From positions 41,198,016-41,262,015 of the forward strand of contig CM055092.1 of the NCBI GenBank assembly GCA_029204225.1: a stretch of DNA of 64,000 bases. The letters run 5' to 3'. Below, piece by piece: positions 1-36,234 of this stretch. Origin of the DNA: Diphasiastrum complanatum. Taxonomy: Eukaryota; Streptophyta; Lycopodiopsida; Lycopodiales; Lycopodiaceae. The notes below the pieces were generated by a model, which ran no database searches, was not told where the DNA came from, and was given only the letters and a program-made list of their open reading frames with translations. Made by a program: the position numbers and the translations under genes. Each line of letters begins with the position of its first letter. Positions within the stretch are counted from its first letter, which is position 1.

Positions 1-1480
1 AGCTTTTAAAGTTTCATGAACATATTTTCATAATACAAATATCCTACATTTAAAGGATAGCAAAGTGTATTCTGATGGAATCCACTCCACATCTCCATCC
101 CAATCAGATTCAAAATAAGCATTTAAAGATTCATAGGCGAGTCTGTTGACTTGCAGTCTTCCATGCCATAACTATAAAGTACACTGGTTAGATACATTTC
201 TTGGCTTAGTGCGATCTTTCTGCTTGCTCTATCTCTCGATATCTCGATCCTGAGGAGGTAGTGCACTCGGGCCCGAGGAGGTAGTGCACTGGGCCTGAAT
301 CGGTCATTTCGGATTCCTTCGACTATAGCAATTTTGTCTCATGAAGTAACTGATTTGAATTGCTGATGATCAGAGAGTCATCAACATATAGAGCTATTAT
401 AACATACCTTGGGCCTCTATATTTGAGATAAACATTTGAGTCAGCAGAGTTTGGAATGAAGTCGTGCTGCAACAAAAATCGATTGATTCTATCGAACCAG
501 GCCCTTGGTGCTTGTTTTAGCTCGCCGTAAAGAGTTTTTTGCAACTTACATACCTTGTGTTCTTGGCCTTGAAGGACGGGTTGATAGATATAAATATATA
601 TTTGTATTTATCTATTTAGAAATGTTGTCTGAACATCCATCTGGTGAACTTCTAGATCTTCAACAACTGCAATAACCAATAGTAATCAAATTGATTGAAG
701 TCTTACTATCGGACTGAACATCTCAGTGTAGTCAATTCCGTAGGTTTGTTCATATTCTCTTACAACTAGTCGAGCTTTCTATTTGGTTATACAACCATCT
801 GGATTGAGCTTCAACTTGAAGATTCACTTAGTGTCATAATCTTTGCATCAAGAGGAGCTTCGACAAGATGCCAGGGCATGTTCTTCATCAGTGAATTATA
901 CTCAACGTTCATGGTAGTACGTCGGGTATTTGCATTTGAACTCGACAATGCTTCTGCTACTGAGGCAGGTTCATCATAACTGATGAATGCCTTAGGGATA
1001 TAACAATCAGGCTCTTGTTGATATCGAGTAGACCTTCGAACACTAGTTGATTGTTGAGATGATAATTCTCCTTGCTGTGTGACATGGATATCTTCGATTG
1101 TTGTTGGAACAATTGTAGGTTGAAGCCTGTTGATGGTAATGAGAGTCATTGGAAAAACTCTTGCATTGGTTGCTTCTACTTGAAGTCGTAAAATCTATCT
1201 TTGAGGAAGATGACATCTCAACTGACTGTGATTCGGCACCATTGACATCGTAGATTCAATAGGCTTGTGTGATGTCGAGTATCCAATGAAGATACTTGTT
1301 CAATTGGCAGGATCAAGCTTCTTTCTCAGGTCAAACGAAATTTGCACACAACCAAACACTTGGAGGTGCTTCAGACTTGCTTTGTATCCACGAAGCGCTT
1401 CGAATGGAGTCTTTGAGTCAACTACTTTAGTGCTTGAGTAGTTTTGCAGATAACAATTATTGAAATTGCTTCAGCCCAAA
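1..1480 (-). mobile_element. Ty1/copia pol remnant (integrase end to reverse transcriptase)
   Basis: Read on the - strand from 1480 to 1. First comes an integrase C-terminal piece (LKHLQVFGC-like, then FIGYSTSHKP) with many stops. Next is the linker at 811-1149, with RRSTR and an EY.SL..N..WHLVEAP-like motif. Then HQMDVQT at about 620-660, and at 323-544 the reverse-transcriptase block with QAPRAWFDRINRFL and the catalytic YVDD. One extra Glu interrupts the usual YGLKQAPRAW. The element is cut by the window edge and has several frameshifts and stops, so it cannot be functional. Copia rather than gypsy is clear from the YGLKQAPRAW...YVDD pattern and gene order. Confidence 0.85.
252..290 (+). 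repeat. Short direct duplication inside the copia RT remnant
   Basis: GAGGAGGTAGTGCACT occurs twice, 23 bp apart, interrupting the degraded copia coding frame. Confidence 0.7.
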
Positions 1481-1815
1481 AATTTCTTGTTATTTTCAAA
1501 CCTCTATAACTTTTCTGTTCGACCTCAGATTTTGACGCTATAAAAAACAAACTTGTTCTTTGTGTGGTTATTTACAAATTGAGCACATTTATTATTTCCA
1601 AAAGCAAAGAATACTCAAAACTAACTTTCAACCAAATCCCTAAAATCTGCACCTTTCATTTATTTCAACATATTCTTCAAGGACTTAGAATTTTGGGAAG
1701 ATGAAAAAAACCAATATTTTAGTCTATTGAATTCTGGTGTAAATAAGCTTCAGCTCAGTGTACTCATAAGCTACATATTCCATAAAAAAATTCTTATCTT
1801 TTTTTTACTCAAAAA
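1481..1815. other. AT-rich spacer, nothing recognised
   Basis: Between the copia remnant and the gag-like relic. No ORF, RNA gene or clear repeat was seen. Confidence 0.5.
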
Positions 1816-3485
1816 ATGGATTCTGATCTTGATTATGACCTGGGATTTGATAGTCAATTTGAATGTGACAACCAATTATATTGTGACTATGGATATCAGC
1901 TAAGGAGCACAATAACAATAATTTAGATCAGTATGAGCAACACAACTCATATGGAAACCGTTTGGGATATGATAAAACCCATCCTGATCAACATAAAGAC
2001 CACGATCTACACCAGTCAAATCAATTCAACATTGGTGGTGGTTTTTATAGTAGTGACAATGATGTTGAGCCAGATTCACAACGATCAAAACAACATTGCA
2101 ATTCACAAGGTAGTGAGCACGCATTGCGGTACATGATTTCTATGTGCTAACTTGAACAATCATACCTCTTGTGCAACATATTAAATAGAATAGCAATATC
2201 AATAACTCTCTTGGAGATCAATATAATAGTTATTGTGCCACTTCCTACATTCACAATGAAGAAGATTTATTGAAGATGGTGGAATGGTATCTCAAAGGTC
2301 TTGCACTTATCTAGTGGCAATATTGGATTGAATATGAGGAATTGGCATGTTTGAGAAATTGTTGTTTACTGTGTCGACAAAAGAGTATTGAAGTCTTTTC
2401 ACAAATGGTATTTCATTCGACTACCATTGAAGAATATAATTTCATTGAGATAGTTGAATGTGTTTCAATTTCCAATTGAGAAAATGAATGTGATATGCTG
2501 TATCCATGGACTTGAGCCTCAATTGTGAGCAGTTATGGAAAGCAACCCATATCATGGCAGCTATTGTCTACATCAAGTAATGAGTTGTGCACTAATCAAA
2601 GAAAACAACTACAACGCATTTTGGTGACTCCTACCGGAGCTCAAAAATATTGTAATCGCATCCATGCCAACATCATGTTCACTAGATTATTTGATGAATT
2701 TGGCTATTCATTGTGAAGATAAAATTCGGAACAAACAATGAAATCATTCAGTGATACACACCAACAATTTGCAGTTGCCTGCGCCAACGGATATTCATCT
2801 GACTGCCCAAGTAAAGGATAGTGCTGAGTCAAGTGATGCCAATGATTCTTCATCAACGTCATCAGAGGATGAATTAGGAGTGATAAGTGAAGAAAAACAA
2901 TCATCAGAGAAGATGTCACCTAAATCAATTCCAAGTGAAGAAGAAGTCGAAGATCAAGCAAAAAAAAACTAAAGGAGCCATTGTCTTTGCAGAGTCAAGA
3001 TAATTGAAAACAACACAACATTGAAAGTACTAGAAAAACGATGTCGAATGGGTTTTTAAATGAGGAGTAAGTTGGAACAAGTGACTCAAGCGACACAAGT
3101 CCAAATAGTGGAATCAACGAAAGAAGAGACGAGAAAGTTTCTTCAGCAAATGAATGAACCAACTACATCAACAACTCTTGCTCTTCTATCAAATCCACAA
3201 GAAACAGCCGTTCAACCTCTATGCATTGTTATAGAGTGTTCACAGGACTTGCAAAACCAATACATTTTTCAATTTGAAGAAGACAAAGAAATTCCAAGAG
3301 AGATTAGATCACCCATGCAAGGATGCCAAAAATCAATAGAGATTGAGGGAATTAATGAGAAGAATCTCGAGGGTAATATGATTATCTTGAATTTTGAATT
3401 CCAAAAGAGCGATGCAAAGCCAATTCAGAAAATGCAGTTGTTAATGAGACAATTTACTCAAGGACTAAGTTTTTTTTGGGATTAG
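1816..3485 (+). pseudogene. Decayed gag-like ORF series of an unidentified retroelement
   Basis: From the ATG at 1816 a series of + strand frames reads MDSDLDYDLGFDSQFECDNQ, then a Gln/Asn/His-rich stretch (1962-2150), then EDLLKMVEWYLKGLALI near 2265-2320. A gag-like segment follows near 2485-2560 (HGLEPQL.AVMESNP), and an acidic Ser/Glu-rich stretch at 2751-2972. The last frame, 3060-3485, is 141 codons without a stop and is charged, with helical character (VESTKEETRKFLQQMNEP). Stops and frameshifts separate the parts. The HGLEPQL...MESNP motif and the acidic region suggest a retroelement gag, but I could not assign a clade. No zinc knuckle, protease or RT follows; at about 3490 the sequence passes into a - strand copia remnant. 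Confidence 0.4.
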
Positions 3486-3869
3486 AACTACAACATCACA
3501 TTCATAAGAGACTTGTCAACATTCAACAGACAATGGCGTATTGTTGGAAAGAGAGAGGTGAGGTGAGTCGGTTCGGGTAATGAGTCGAAGACTGTAAGTG
3601 GCTTATCGAGTGCAGTGGAATAAGCCTTCTTTCTTAATGCATGACTACACCTATCAATATTGAACAAAGATATAATGACAGAAGTCATGTTCAATCTTTT
3701 AGCAACCAACTTAGAAATCGTTAGCACTAAATTGATTTTATAGCCAAACAATAATGTATTGAATATTGCAGTGTTGATACCTTATAGGTGGTCTGCACTC
3801 TCTTGTCGATCTTCTAGGTAATGAGTGAAGTTGATTAACATCATTATGTTGTAGTTGTTGGATTGCAAC

Positions 3870-5240
3870 ATCATCTTCTTTGGATTTGCTGTTGATTGTC
3901 TAATGTGGATGAGCTAGGACCTTCAATAGAAATACTCGACTTAGGAACATAAGTGTTTGATAATTCAAGAGAGCCCGATAGTTCAGCTATATGAGCTTTG
4001 CCCTTACCTTTGAGGTTAATGAAATGATCTTCGATGAGGACAACATCTCGGCTAGTGAATATCTTCGATTCGACAGGACCATACAACTTATAAGCTTTAT
4101 CTGAAGTAGTGTAGTTGATGAAAATAGACTTGATACTCTAGAGGTAGAGATTCTTCTTGAGATCTTGTGGTATTTGCGCATAAGCGATACATCCAAAAAC
4201 TCGTAAGTTCGATAATGATGGTTTGGAGTCTGTCCAAACTTTATATGGTGTTTTGTCTGAGAGACCTTCCGGGGGGCATCTACTTTGAATATAAGCTGCA
4301 GTGGAGAAGGACTTTGAAAGTGTCGCATGAGCAAGCATACACTTGGCCAATTTGACTAAGGTTCTGTTCTTTCTCTCAACAAGTCCATTCGACTGAGGCA
4401 AATAGGAGACAATGTTTTGTTGCTCAATGCCGTTATTAAGGCAATACTCCTTGAATTCAATAGAGATGTATTCTCTCTCATTGTCGGACCTCAGTGCTTT
4501 AATTCTTTTACTAGTTTTATTTCTGCATGCTCTTTGAATTGTCAAAAGACTTTGAAAGCCTCCAATTTCTGCTTAATGAAAAAAACAGTTGTTCTTCTAG
4601 AATATTTGTCAATGAAGGTAATGAAATACTTTGCATCAAGCAACGATGGAGTTTGCATTGGACCACATATATGTGAGTAAAAAATGTCTAGAACATCTTT
4701 TGCTGCATGCCTATGACTCGATCTAAAAGAAATCCTAGTCTACTTTCCAAGGATGCAGCTATGACAGATAGGGAGGTCGACTTTGTTGGTTGGATAGTCG
4801 AGATCAAGTGTTAGAGATTGTTTGGACATGTTTGGCACGGATGTATGATTCAAGTGTTCTAATCTTTGATGCCATATTAATGCTTTATTGACAAGAATAG
4901 AGGTTTTCAAGGCTTGACTAGTATCAGAATAACAATGTGCCAGTTTATATAAGTATCCATGTCTCTTATCGAGCGCAAGGATCTTATTTGTCCTATCATT
5001 GAATTCGGTATCGATTAGACTCAAATTCCACCCTATGACCTAAATCAGTGACTCTACTTACTGACAACAGATTCGTAGAGAGTTTAGGTACATACAAAAC
5101 ATTTGATAGTAGTTGGAATTGATCATGTTGGAACTTCAATCTTACAACGCCTTCACCTTCGATAGTGTGCATGCTATCGTTTCCAAGATGAACATATTTC
5201 TTTGTACTGTAAGACGTATAGGAGTGAAAATGCTTACGAC
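3870..5240 (-). mobile_element. Ty1/copia protease-end to integrase remnant
   Basis: On the - strand from 5240: the protease/linker end with YVHLGNDSMHTIEGEGVVRL and VLYVPKLSTNLLSVSRVTD. Then the GAG-pre-integrase zinc region at 4740-5024 (WHQRLEHLNH...CHSCILGK). The integrase core is at 4138-4545 (LRSDNEREYIS, YLPQSNGLVERKNRTL, LRVFGCIAYAQIP), retaining the second Asp and the Glu of the D,D,E triad. The C-terminal part is at 3871-4086 (SRDVVLIEDHF). The stretch 4546-4739, which should hold the first catalytic Asp, is damaged. A short LTR fragment abuts the protease end, so gag is lost. No RT was recognised to the left. Confidence 0.85.
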
Positions 5241-5244
5241 AATG

Positions 5245-5500
5245 TGAAGGGATGGTGGATCAATCCAACCCAACCAAACCTAGATCGATTAGATCTATCC
5301 CCCAAGCTATGGAACGCTAGCCATGTCTCAATAGTGGAAGAAGTGAGAGCGCACTCCAGCAACATGTAACTATCGTTCACTAATCCAAAGAAAGGCCTAT
5401 GGGTATACTTCTACTCTCCAAGGCCCTCCCTAGACAAGGAGTAAATTAAGACACCTCTCTGAGACACCTTAGTAGGCTACAATGTGCTACAAATAGTTTA
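5245..5500 (-). repeat. LTR fragment related to the LTR at 47639-48132
   Basis: The reverse complement shares collinear blocks with 47845-48075: GCTACATG(T/C)TGCTGG, CCATAGCTTGGGGG(A/C)TAGATC and GATCTAGGTTTG(G/A)TTGGGTTGG, plus CTAAGGTGTCT further upstream. Spacing and order agree, so both are copies of one LTR family. This copy is partial and carries no adjacent primer-binding site. Confidence 0.7.
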
Positions 5501-6669
5501 AAAAAATGGTCGTTGGAATAGCCACAAATAATAGCTAAAAATGGGCGCTAGAATTAAAATTGCTACCAAATGTAGCTAGAAAAATATGCAAAAGATACGA
5601 CAAGATCATTACAAAAAAGAAAGGCTAAAATCTATTGGAAATGTTACCAAAATCTATAAAAAATAGGAATAAAAGCCCATTCGTTAAAGCTGCCACCAAA
5701 AATATTGAAAAATAGCTACCAAAACATTCCAACCAAAAAATTGCTTTAGTACCAAATTTTGGACACAAATCATAAACGAAAGATAATAATGACAACAAGT
5801 GAGGCCCTCTACATGAGAACATAATTTGCATATCACAAATATCTAAGGCTAAAGCCCTACATAAGCAATAGTAGGAGAGATCTCCAAAATAACAAGCTAC
5901 CAAATGAGGAGCCTTAGTGGCTAATTATATGAATCAAAAGCTACATCCCTTCAATTAACTAGACGGATATATGGAAATTCAAAGGTTAGGGCACAAATTA
6001 AGAACCATGTGAAATATAGGTCTTGGGCTTGTCAAATACAAATAAAAGTGTGCGCCCACTAATAAACATATCAAATAATATGCTAATACTGAAGGTAATG
6101 TAAAAGTAAATGATGCCACTATAATAATGTATTAGTGAGCATGTAATGGCCATCATATGGACACGTATGACATACATACCTATTATGGACATGTATGTCC
6201 ATAACATCTCCCCATATGAAATTGTGAATGCATTTCCCTTTTAGTCCATTTATGAGCTATTGTACCTCTTCACGTAGTCGAAACTTTTCATGTAGTCCAA
6301 ATTTTTTCTTTTTATTGTTCATGAGGTTAGGCACTTTAGTTGCCACCCGGTCTGTAAACTATGGACCAATCGTAAGTCTCTTGTCACAAAAGAGGGACTT
6401 GTTGGACACCTAAGTGAGCCGTGTTAAAAGCGCAAAAATAAAATTCAAAGAAGGAACCTAAATGTCCTTGTATACAAAAAGGAAACTAAATGTCCTTGTT
6501 AAAGAGGCATGAAATAATACGTGCCTATAGTTTGAGACGTCTAATCAAGGAAGGGCCAAAGGGTGGCAAATAATAAACATGAGTCCACCAATTAGCTTCC
6601 ATTCTGCAATACGATAATTGAGACGACGTGGAAGCTTCTACTCGTTCCATTACCTCATCTCATATTTCC
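5501..6669 (+). promoter_or_regulatory. Upstream region and probable 5' UTR of CCD1
   Basis: About 1.1 kb without a convincing ORF. The left part (5500-5900) has degenerate GCTACCAAAAAT-like repeats. Just before the start codon, a G-rich purine tract (6692-6720) precedes ATG 6721. I see no clear TATA box at a usual distance, so the transcription start cannot be placed. Confidence 0.35.
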
Positions 6670-6720
6670 ATGCAAAACGTTGGATCGCAATTGCGAAGGG
6701 AGGGGAAGGGAAGGGAGGGG

Positions 6721-31149
<24,429 letters not shown>

Positions 31150-31227
31150 GTTTGGAGAAATGGGAGAGAAATTTTCGTTTCCCAAATTTTGCTCAAGTCC
31201 GTCCTGGTCGTATAATCAATCATACAG

Positions 31228-31440
31228 AGGACTTTGGTTTTATCAACAGGTTTCAGACTTGTTTGTATAGTCCAAACATGCAGAATACTTTGGTGACAGG
31301 TTTCAAAGCTGTTTGTAAAGTCAAACATACAGAAACTTTGGTTGAATCAAGAGGTTTCAAATCTGGTTGTGTAACCAAATGTACTAAGGACTTTTATTCT
31401 AATTGTATAGACACCAAACATATCAAAGACTTCTAATTAA
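31228..31440 (+). repeat. Three to four diverged 50-58-bp tandem units in the CCD1 3' flank
   Basis: Units share ACTTTGGT, GGTTTCA(G/A)A and TTGT.TA...CAAA.(A/G)T.C. They start about 80 bp after the CCD1 stop codon, so they may lie in the 3' UTR. Related words continue to about 31575. Confidence 0.7.
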
Positions 31441-31575
31441 AGACTGTGGATTGAACCTTCAATTATTTTTCTTGTTACAGGAATCACCATCTTTTAAAAT
31501 CAAAGGCTTCCAAATATAGTTGTATACCAAATTTGACTCAAGTCTTAATGGTTGTAACCAAACCTACAGAATACA

Positions 31576-32024
31576 GTGGATTTAGCTAAGCGAAAGAGGA
31601 TGAAATCCCAAATCATTCATTATTTTGCTGCCAGAATTCATTTTTTCCTGGAATTTTAATTTTCATGCATAAATGTGAGGTAATCATTTTTGCATGCTGT
31701 TTGTGTGCCCGTGCCCTAAGAAGTTTTTTGAGAATTATGTAAATTGGTGTGTCAGTGCCCCATATGAAGGAAATTCCCAATTTTGTTGCATGTACCTGCT
31801 GAGGCCTATTATGACCACTTATCAACTGAAATTGGATGTATTATATTATTAAGGGACATTTTAAAGTCTCTTTGACCCAAATATAGTAAACCATATTTCG
31901 CTTTTTTATATCTGTCATCATCAAACATTATTGGGGGAGTAGGCGTGACATAGTGAGAGAAAGAGTGAACTGTGCCCGCCGATGGCGGGCGGCCGATAGT
32001 ATGTGCGCGCGTAGGGGGGCGTGC

Positions 32025-32030
<6 letters not shown>
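31576..32030. other. CCD1 downstream region, nothing recognised
   Basis: No convincing polyadenylation signal, ORF or repeat family. The CCD1 transcript end cannot be placed. Confidence 0.4.
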
Positions 32031-32107
<77 letters not shown>

Positions 32108-32264
32108 CTCCACGCACCCACTCTTGCGTCCTCCCCACGTGCCCTCCCTTTGCCCTCTCTACGCCCCCTTCCCACGCCCTCCCTACACCCTCCCGGTGCG
32201 CCCTCCCTTTGGCCCCCCTGCGCCCTTGCTATGCCCTCCCGTCGCAGCCTCCCCACACGCCCTC

Positions 32265-32327
<63 letters not shown>

Positions 32328-32430
32328 TGTCTGCCGATGGTAGGCGACCGATGGTGTGTATGTGTGCGTGCATGCGCGTGTGCAACACAGAGAAGGGGGG
32401 GGGGGAGAATGAGAGAGGGAGATGATGCAA
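32031..32430. repeat. Two (GA)n microsatellites separated by a C-rich CCCTCC-type spacer
   Basis: (GA)n at 32031-32104 and 32268-32325, separated by about 160 bp rich in CCCTCC/CGCCCTCC words, then a G10 run near 32396. The long frames across it encode only Arg-Glu, Ser-Leu or Pro/Leu repeats. Confidence 0.95.
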
Positions 32431-32744
32431 ACATAAGTGTTCATCACAATATGCCCTTCTTTGAGGATTTGATAATATCTGCAGGGAAACACTTAGTCAG
32501 TTGTGTCTTCAAGGCTCAAGCACAACAAGTAACAACCAAAGCTTCAGTAAATTGTAGAAGCAATGGCCTTCAAATTGCTCTTGAGAGCACAATCACCAAC
32601 ATCTACTTTAAAACAAAACCGAAGGGAGTGCTAAGTGCAAGTTCGAATTTACTTATTTAAGTACTTTAGATGCTGGCCATTGTCGTTGGGTCACGTAGCA
32701 TGCATTATCTTCATTATGTAGAATCTTTGAGTTTGATGGATGTT

Positions 32745-33037
32745 TTGATTTTTTTAATCTCTGAACTGTTTAAGTTTTGAAAGTTTCCTTGTTAAAGGCC
32801 ATCTAACATTGATTACTAGCAGTTTGGATGGTGACTTTCCAATGAAATAGACACGGACAAGTCTTAAATCTTTTGTGGTATAGAAGAAACAAGCATGCAT
32901 ATGCTTAAAATTTTAGGAGGATTTGTCCTCTCTTGGAATGTCTTTTTTTATCTCTTAACTACTTAAGTTTTGAAAGTCCCCTTGATTAAGGCCATCTAAC
33001 ATTTATAACTAGCAGTTTGGATGGTGACTTTCCAATG
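32745..33037 (+). repeat. Diverged direct duplication (about 190-bp spacing)
   Basis: The block containing AAGGCCATCTAACATT and AGCAGTTTGGATGGTGACTT ends near 32845 and again near 33037. Confidence 0.8.
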
Positions 33038-33040
33038 CAG

Positions 33041-33438
33041 AGCAAGTCTTTGAGTTTGAGGGTGACGCAAATGTCAACCTCGACAACTTTGTAATTGATG
33101 ATATTGGATATATATGGAAAAAAAATACTATGTTCCGGATAGAAAGCAAAAATATCCAACGTGCCTCACTTTTCACAAACCAACGAGCTTTCGATCACTC
33201 GTTCATTGAACAATTGTTTGCAAATTTGAGCAGACCCATGAGTCCACCACCCACATCGATCAAGGTCACTTTAAGGCCATTTTCATTCAAGAAAGGTGAC
33301 GAACCAAAAATTATTTTCAATGGTCCAATTCTGTTTGAAAAGACATATAACAATTTCATGAGTGTTGATAGGGTAGAAAATGATCAGGTCCACAAAGACA
33401 CTTACCCCAAGGAGGTGGATCTCAATCCTAGATCCTGA
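33041..33438 (+). pseudogene. Unidentified ORF, exon-like
   Basis: An open frame from about 33041 (EQVFEFEGDANVNLDNFVID) through ATG 33130 to a TGA at 33436-33438, some 130 codons. Composition looks coding: FEGDANVNLDNF, SFIEQLFANLSRPMSPPP and FSFKKGDEPKIIFNGPIL. An acceptor-like TTTCCAATGCAG sits at its 5' edge, so it could be a displaced exon or part of an unknown retroelement. I do not recognise the family. Confidence 0.35.
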
Positions 33439-33479
33439 AAAGACGTCCTGTGTAAAAATCGATTCATTAATGAGCATCC

Positions 33480-33720
33480 TGAAAAACCAGAAACAGAGGG
33501 CTCGAATTTTTGAGTAGAAGATCGAAAAATTTAGGATCGAACTTTCTAGAATTTTTCGATATCGTATCCATTCAAAAAACTCTATATTTTTTTATACCCA
33601 AAATCAGAATTTCTCAATACGAGATCGACTCAAAAAATCTGTAATTTTTCGAGTCATTATAATTTTTGAGTCATTGTATACTTTTTGATATTGTCGGTGG
33701 CCCAACGACTTTGCATTGAC
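33480..33720 (+). repeat. TTTTTCGAGTC/CGACTCAAAAAAT-rich tail, shared with 53150-53660
   Basis: Degenerate words AATTTTTCGAGTCATT and ATCGACTCAAAAAATC recur here and in the same orientation in the post-integrase spacer at 53150-53660. This suggests a fragment of the same element family. Confidence 0.55.
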
Positions 33721-33863
33721 AGTCCGCCTACATTGTACAAAGCATGTATAGTCTTCTTTTTATTGCAGATTATAAGTCTTGTTTTTATCAAGACAACATT
33801 TTAGGAAGTGCGCAGCCAACAGTATTCCGAAGTCATTACTACCAACGATCTCGCTCAGCCATA

Positions 33864-33994
33864 ATGGATCCATCTTCTCTAATCGAGAGACTCGATGGAA
33901 GGAACTATCATCTCTAGAAGTTCAAAATGAAGGTCATGCTATTAGCCAAGGAACTGTGGGACGTTGTTGACAGCACAGGAGTCAAGCTAGAAGG
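33864..33994 (+). pseudogene. Ty1/copia gag N-terminal fragment
   Basis: ATG 33864 begins MDPSSLIERLDGRNYHL, then a stop where Trp is expected, then KFKMKVMLLAKELWDVVDST. This is the L.G.NY..W...M...L..K.LW..V pattern of copia gag. At about 33995 it joins a - strand gypsy integrase. Confidence 0.8.
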
Positions 33995-34518
33995 TCACTT
34001 TATCGTTTCATTTACAAAATGTGTTCCGCGATCACTAACGATCTCTATAGGACAGCCAAATCTAGTTATCACATTTTCATAGAGAAATTTAGCCGTTGAT
34101 TTTGCATCTGCAACTCGAACTGCTTTCGCTTCAACCCATTTAGTCATATAATTAGTTGCAACAATGATATATCTGGCCTGAGATCCTCGTCGTAGGATGA
34201 ATAGGACCAACATAGCCAAGACCCCATTTTTCGAATGGTGCTTGTGATAAGACTGGATGTAAAGGTTCATAATTCTGTCGAGTAGGACGACGTGCTCATT
34301 GACAAACATCGCATGACTGAATGAAATTTTCTGTATCTTTGTGAAATGTAGGCCACCAACATCCTCATTGTAAAAGTGTGAACAGTGATATATGTCGAGA
34401 AATGTCCTCCGCCCATGCCATTATGAGAAAACATGATAAGTCCAGGTACTTCATGTAGCAAAACATGTCTTTGTAAAATATCATCCATTCCTCGGCAATA
34501 CAATTGCCCAGCAATCAA
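33995..34518 (-). pseudogene. Gypsy integrase, truncated in the core
   Basis: N-terminal part: YCRGMDDILQRHVLLHEVPG then NGMGGGHFS, in place of the HHCC zinc region. The core then reads QARYIIVATNYMTKWVEAKA and FLYENVITRFGCPIEIVSDR, ending GTHFVNE at the junction. The expected first Asp position in VATDY reads Asn. The catalytic Glu region is lost. Confidence 0.85.
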
Positions 34519-34554
34519 TTGATAAGGTTGTGCCTTATGAATTAATTGTCTCTT

Positions 34555-35915
34555 CTATACTTTTGTCAAGGAGTCATCGGGTTGGCCTAGTACTAGATAT
34601 TCAACAATATCTGTTGTCCACTCAGGTATTGCTTCTACATAAAATAATGTAGCATCTGGTAATTCATCATCCACTTCAGTATTAACAGGCGCTAATACAA
34701 TCCTTGAAACATGGTTGGCTAGATAATGTTGTTTACCCTTTTGAACCACAACGAGAAAATCAAATTCGTTCAGTAGAAGTAGCCATCTTGCAATACGCCC
34801 TGTGTTGCATGTCTTGTTCACCAAATAAAGTAACAACTGGTGATCAGTATAAAATGCAAAATGCGTTGCCATTAGATAATGTCGAAACTTTCTAACATAA
34901 AAAAATCATGGCCAATGCTTCGCGTTCAGTTGTTGAATAATTCTTCTTAGGATCTGTAAGTTGTCTGCTTGCAAATCTGATAGGGTAATCTTTCTTATAT
35001 TCATCTGGCTGCATCAAAACCGATCCAATAGCATATTTTGATACATCCGTGTGAACGTGAAACTCAATTGTCCAAATTGGAGCTCGTAGTATTGGTGCAG
35101 AAGCTAAAGCTTTTTTCAATTTCTCAAATGCTTCCAATGCCTCTTCTATCCAAATTGGTACAACAGTCAATTTATATATAGGCCTTGCTAAATTTGCAAA
35201 GAATAGTATGAATATCCGATAGTAATTTGCATGACCCATAAATATGTAAACTCCTCGAATTGTTCCTAGCAGTGGTAGCTCGATAATAACTTTGATTTTG
35301 GAATAATCCGTAACAATACCATGTCTTAATATCACATGTCCAAAGACAACTCCATGAGTGACCCAAATTTGACACTTTTTTGGATTTAAGGAGATTTGGT
35401 ATTTGCGACAACGTTCAAATACTTTCTCCAAACGATCGAAGTGGTCTGTATCTACACTATGGACTCCGAGATCATGCAAGTAGATTTCAAGGTGGCGATC
35501 CGTAGGTGCTATCTTAACTTGGCTATAACCAGTAAATCCATCCAGAAAATTGTACGCCGCTCCAGCAAGATGGTCCAATATGCTTTCAGTAAAGGGTAAC
35601 AGAAAGTGATCCTTTCTCGTCACTTTGTTCAAGGCCTTGAGATTCACACAAATTCTCAATTTTCCATTTTTCTTAGGAACAATGACAATTGGTGAAACCC
35701 ATTCCGTATGTTCGATTTCAATAAATGAAGTTAGCTTCAAGTAGTCTTTGTAGCTCTTTCTTTATAAGATCTGTAATGTTTGGATTACATCGATAAAATC
35801 TTGTGACCTTTGGAACTACATCAGACATTAAGGGTATGGTATGTTCAATAACTGATGTCGGAATCCCTTTAGGATCTTTATACGTCCAAGCAAAACAGTC
35901 TTGATATTTGATCAA
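34555..35915 (-). pseudogene. Gypsy reverse transcriptase and RNase H, catalytic site damaged
   Basis: 35915-35718 encodes the RT lead-in (DCFAWTYKDPKGIPTSVIEH). After a frameshift, 35740-34892 is open for 282 codons: WVSPIVIVPKKNGKLRICVN, AYNFLDGFTGYSQVKIAPTD, then directly YLHDLGVHSVDTDHFDRLEK. The usual PFGL...TFQ block of about 40 residues is missing and the YLDD box reads YLHD. RNase H follows (HTDVSKYAIGSVLMQPDEYK and TEREALAMIF), with the rest at 34872-34555 (FYTDHQLLLYLVNK, KGKQHYLANHVSR). Confidence 0.88.
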
Positions 35916-36234
35916 TAACTTCTTTAATGCTTGAAATTGTTTGGGAGTAAGTTGCGCTCCAACTTAAACAAACTTTTCTGGTTCTCCTGGTTCAGCAAGA
36001 TTCATTGGCTGTGTCCTGGCTAGTCCATCGTAAACCTCCTTGGTTTCTGATTCTTTCTCTTTAGGTTCACGATGTGCTTTTGGGAACATAATCACCACGT
36101 CAACCAAAGTATAGCGTTTAAAATGATCTGGCATATCATGCTGGACTTCATCTGATTGTTCCTTCTCATAAGGATTGATCTTTGATCTCCGTTTAGCTTT
36201 CTTGACAGTATGACCTTCTTGAAAATGTGCTCCT

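Noticed and set aside
1816-3485. Possible plant pararetrovirus (caulimovirid) relic
   Set aside because: No movement-protein, coat zinc finger or RT motif of that group could be found; a retroelement gag is the simpler reading but remains weak.
31921-32660. Several long overlapping ORFs on both strands around the GA microsatellites
   Set aside because: They encode only Arg-Glu or Ser-Leu dipeptide runs and Pro/Leu-rich filler caused by GA repeats and the C-rich spacer; no protein signature.
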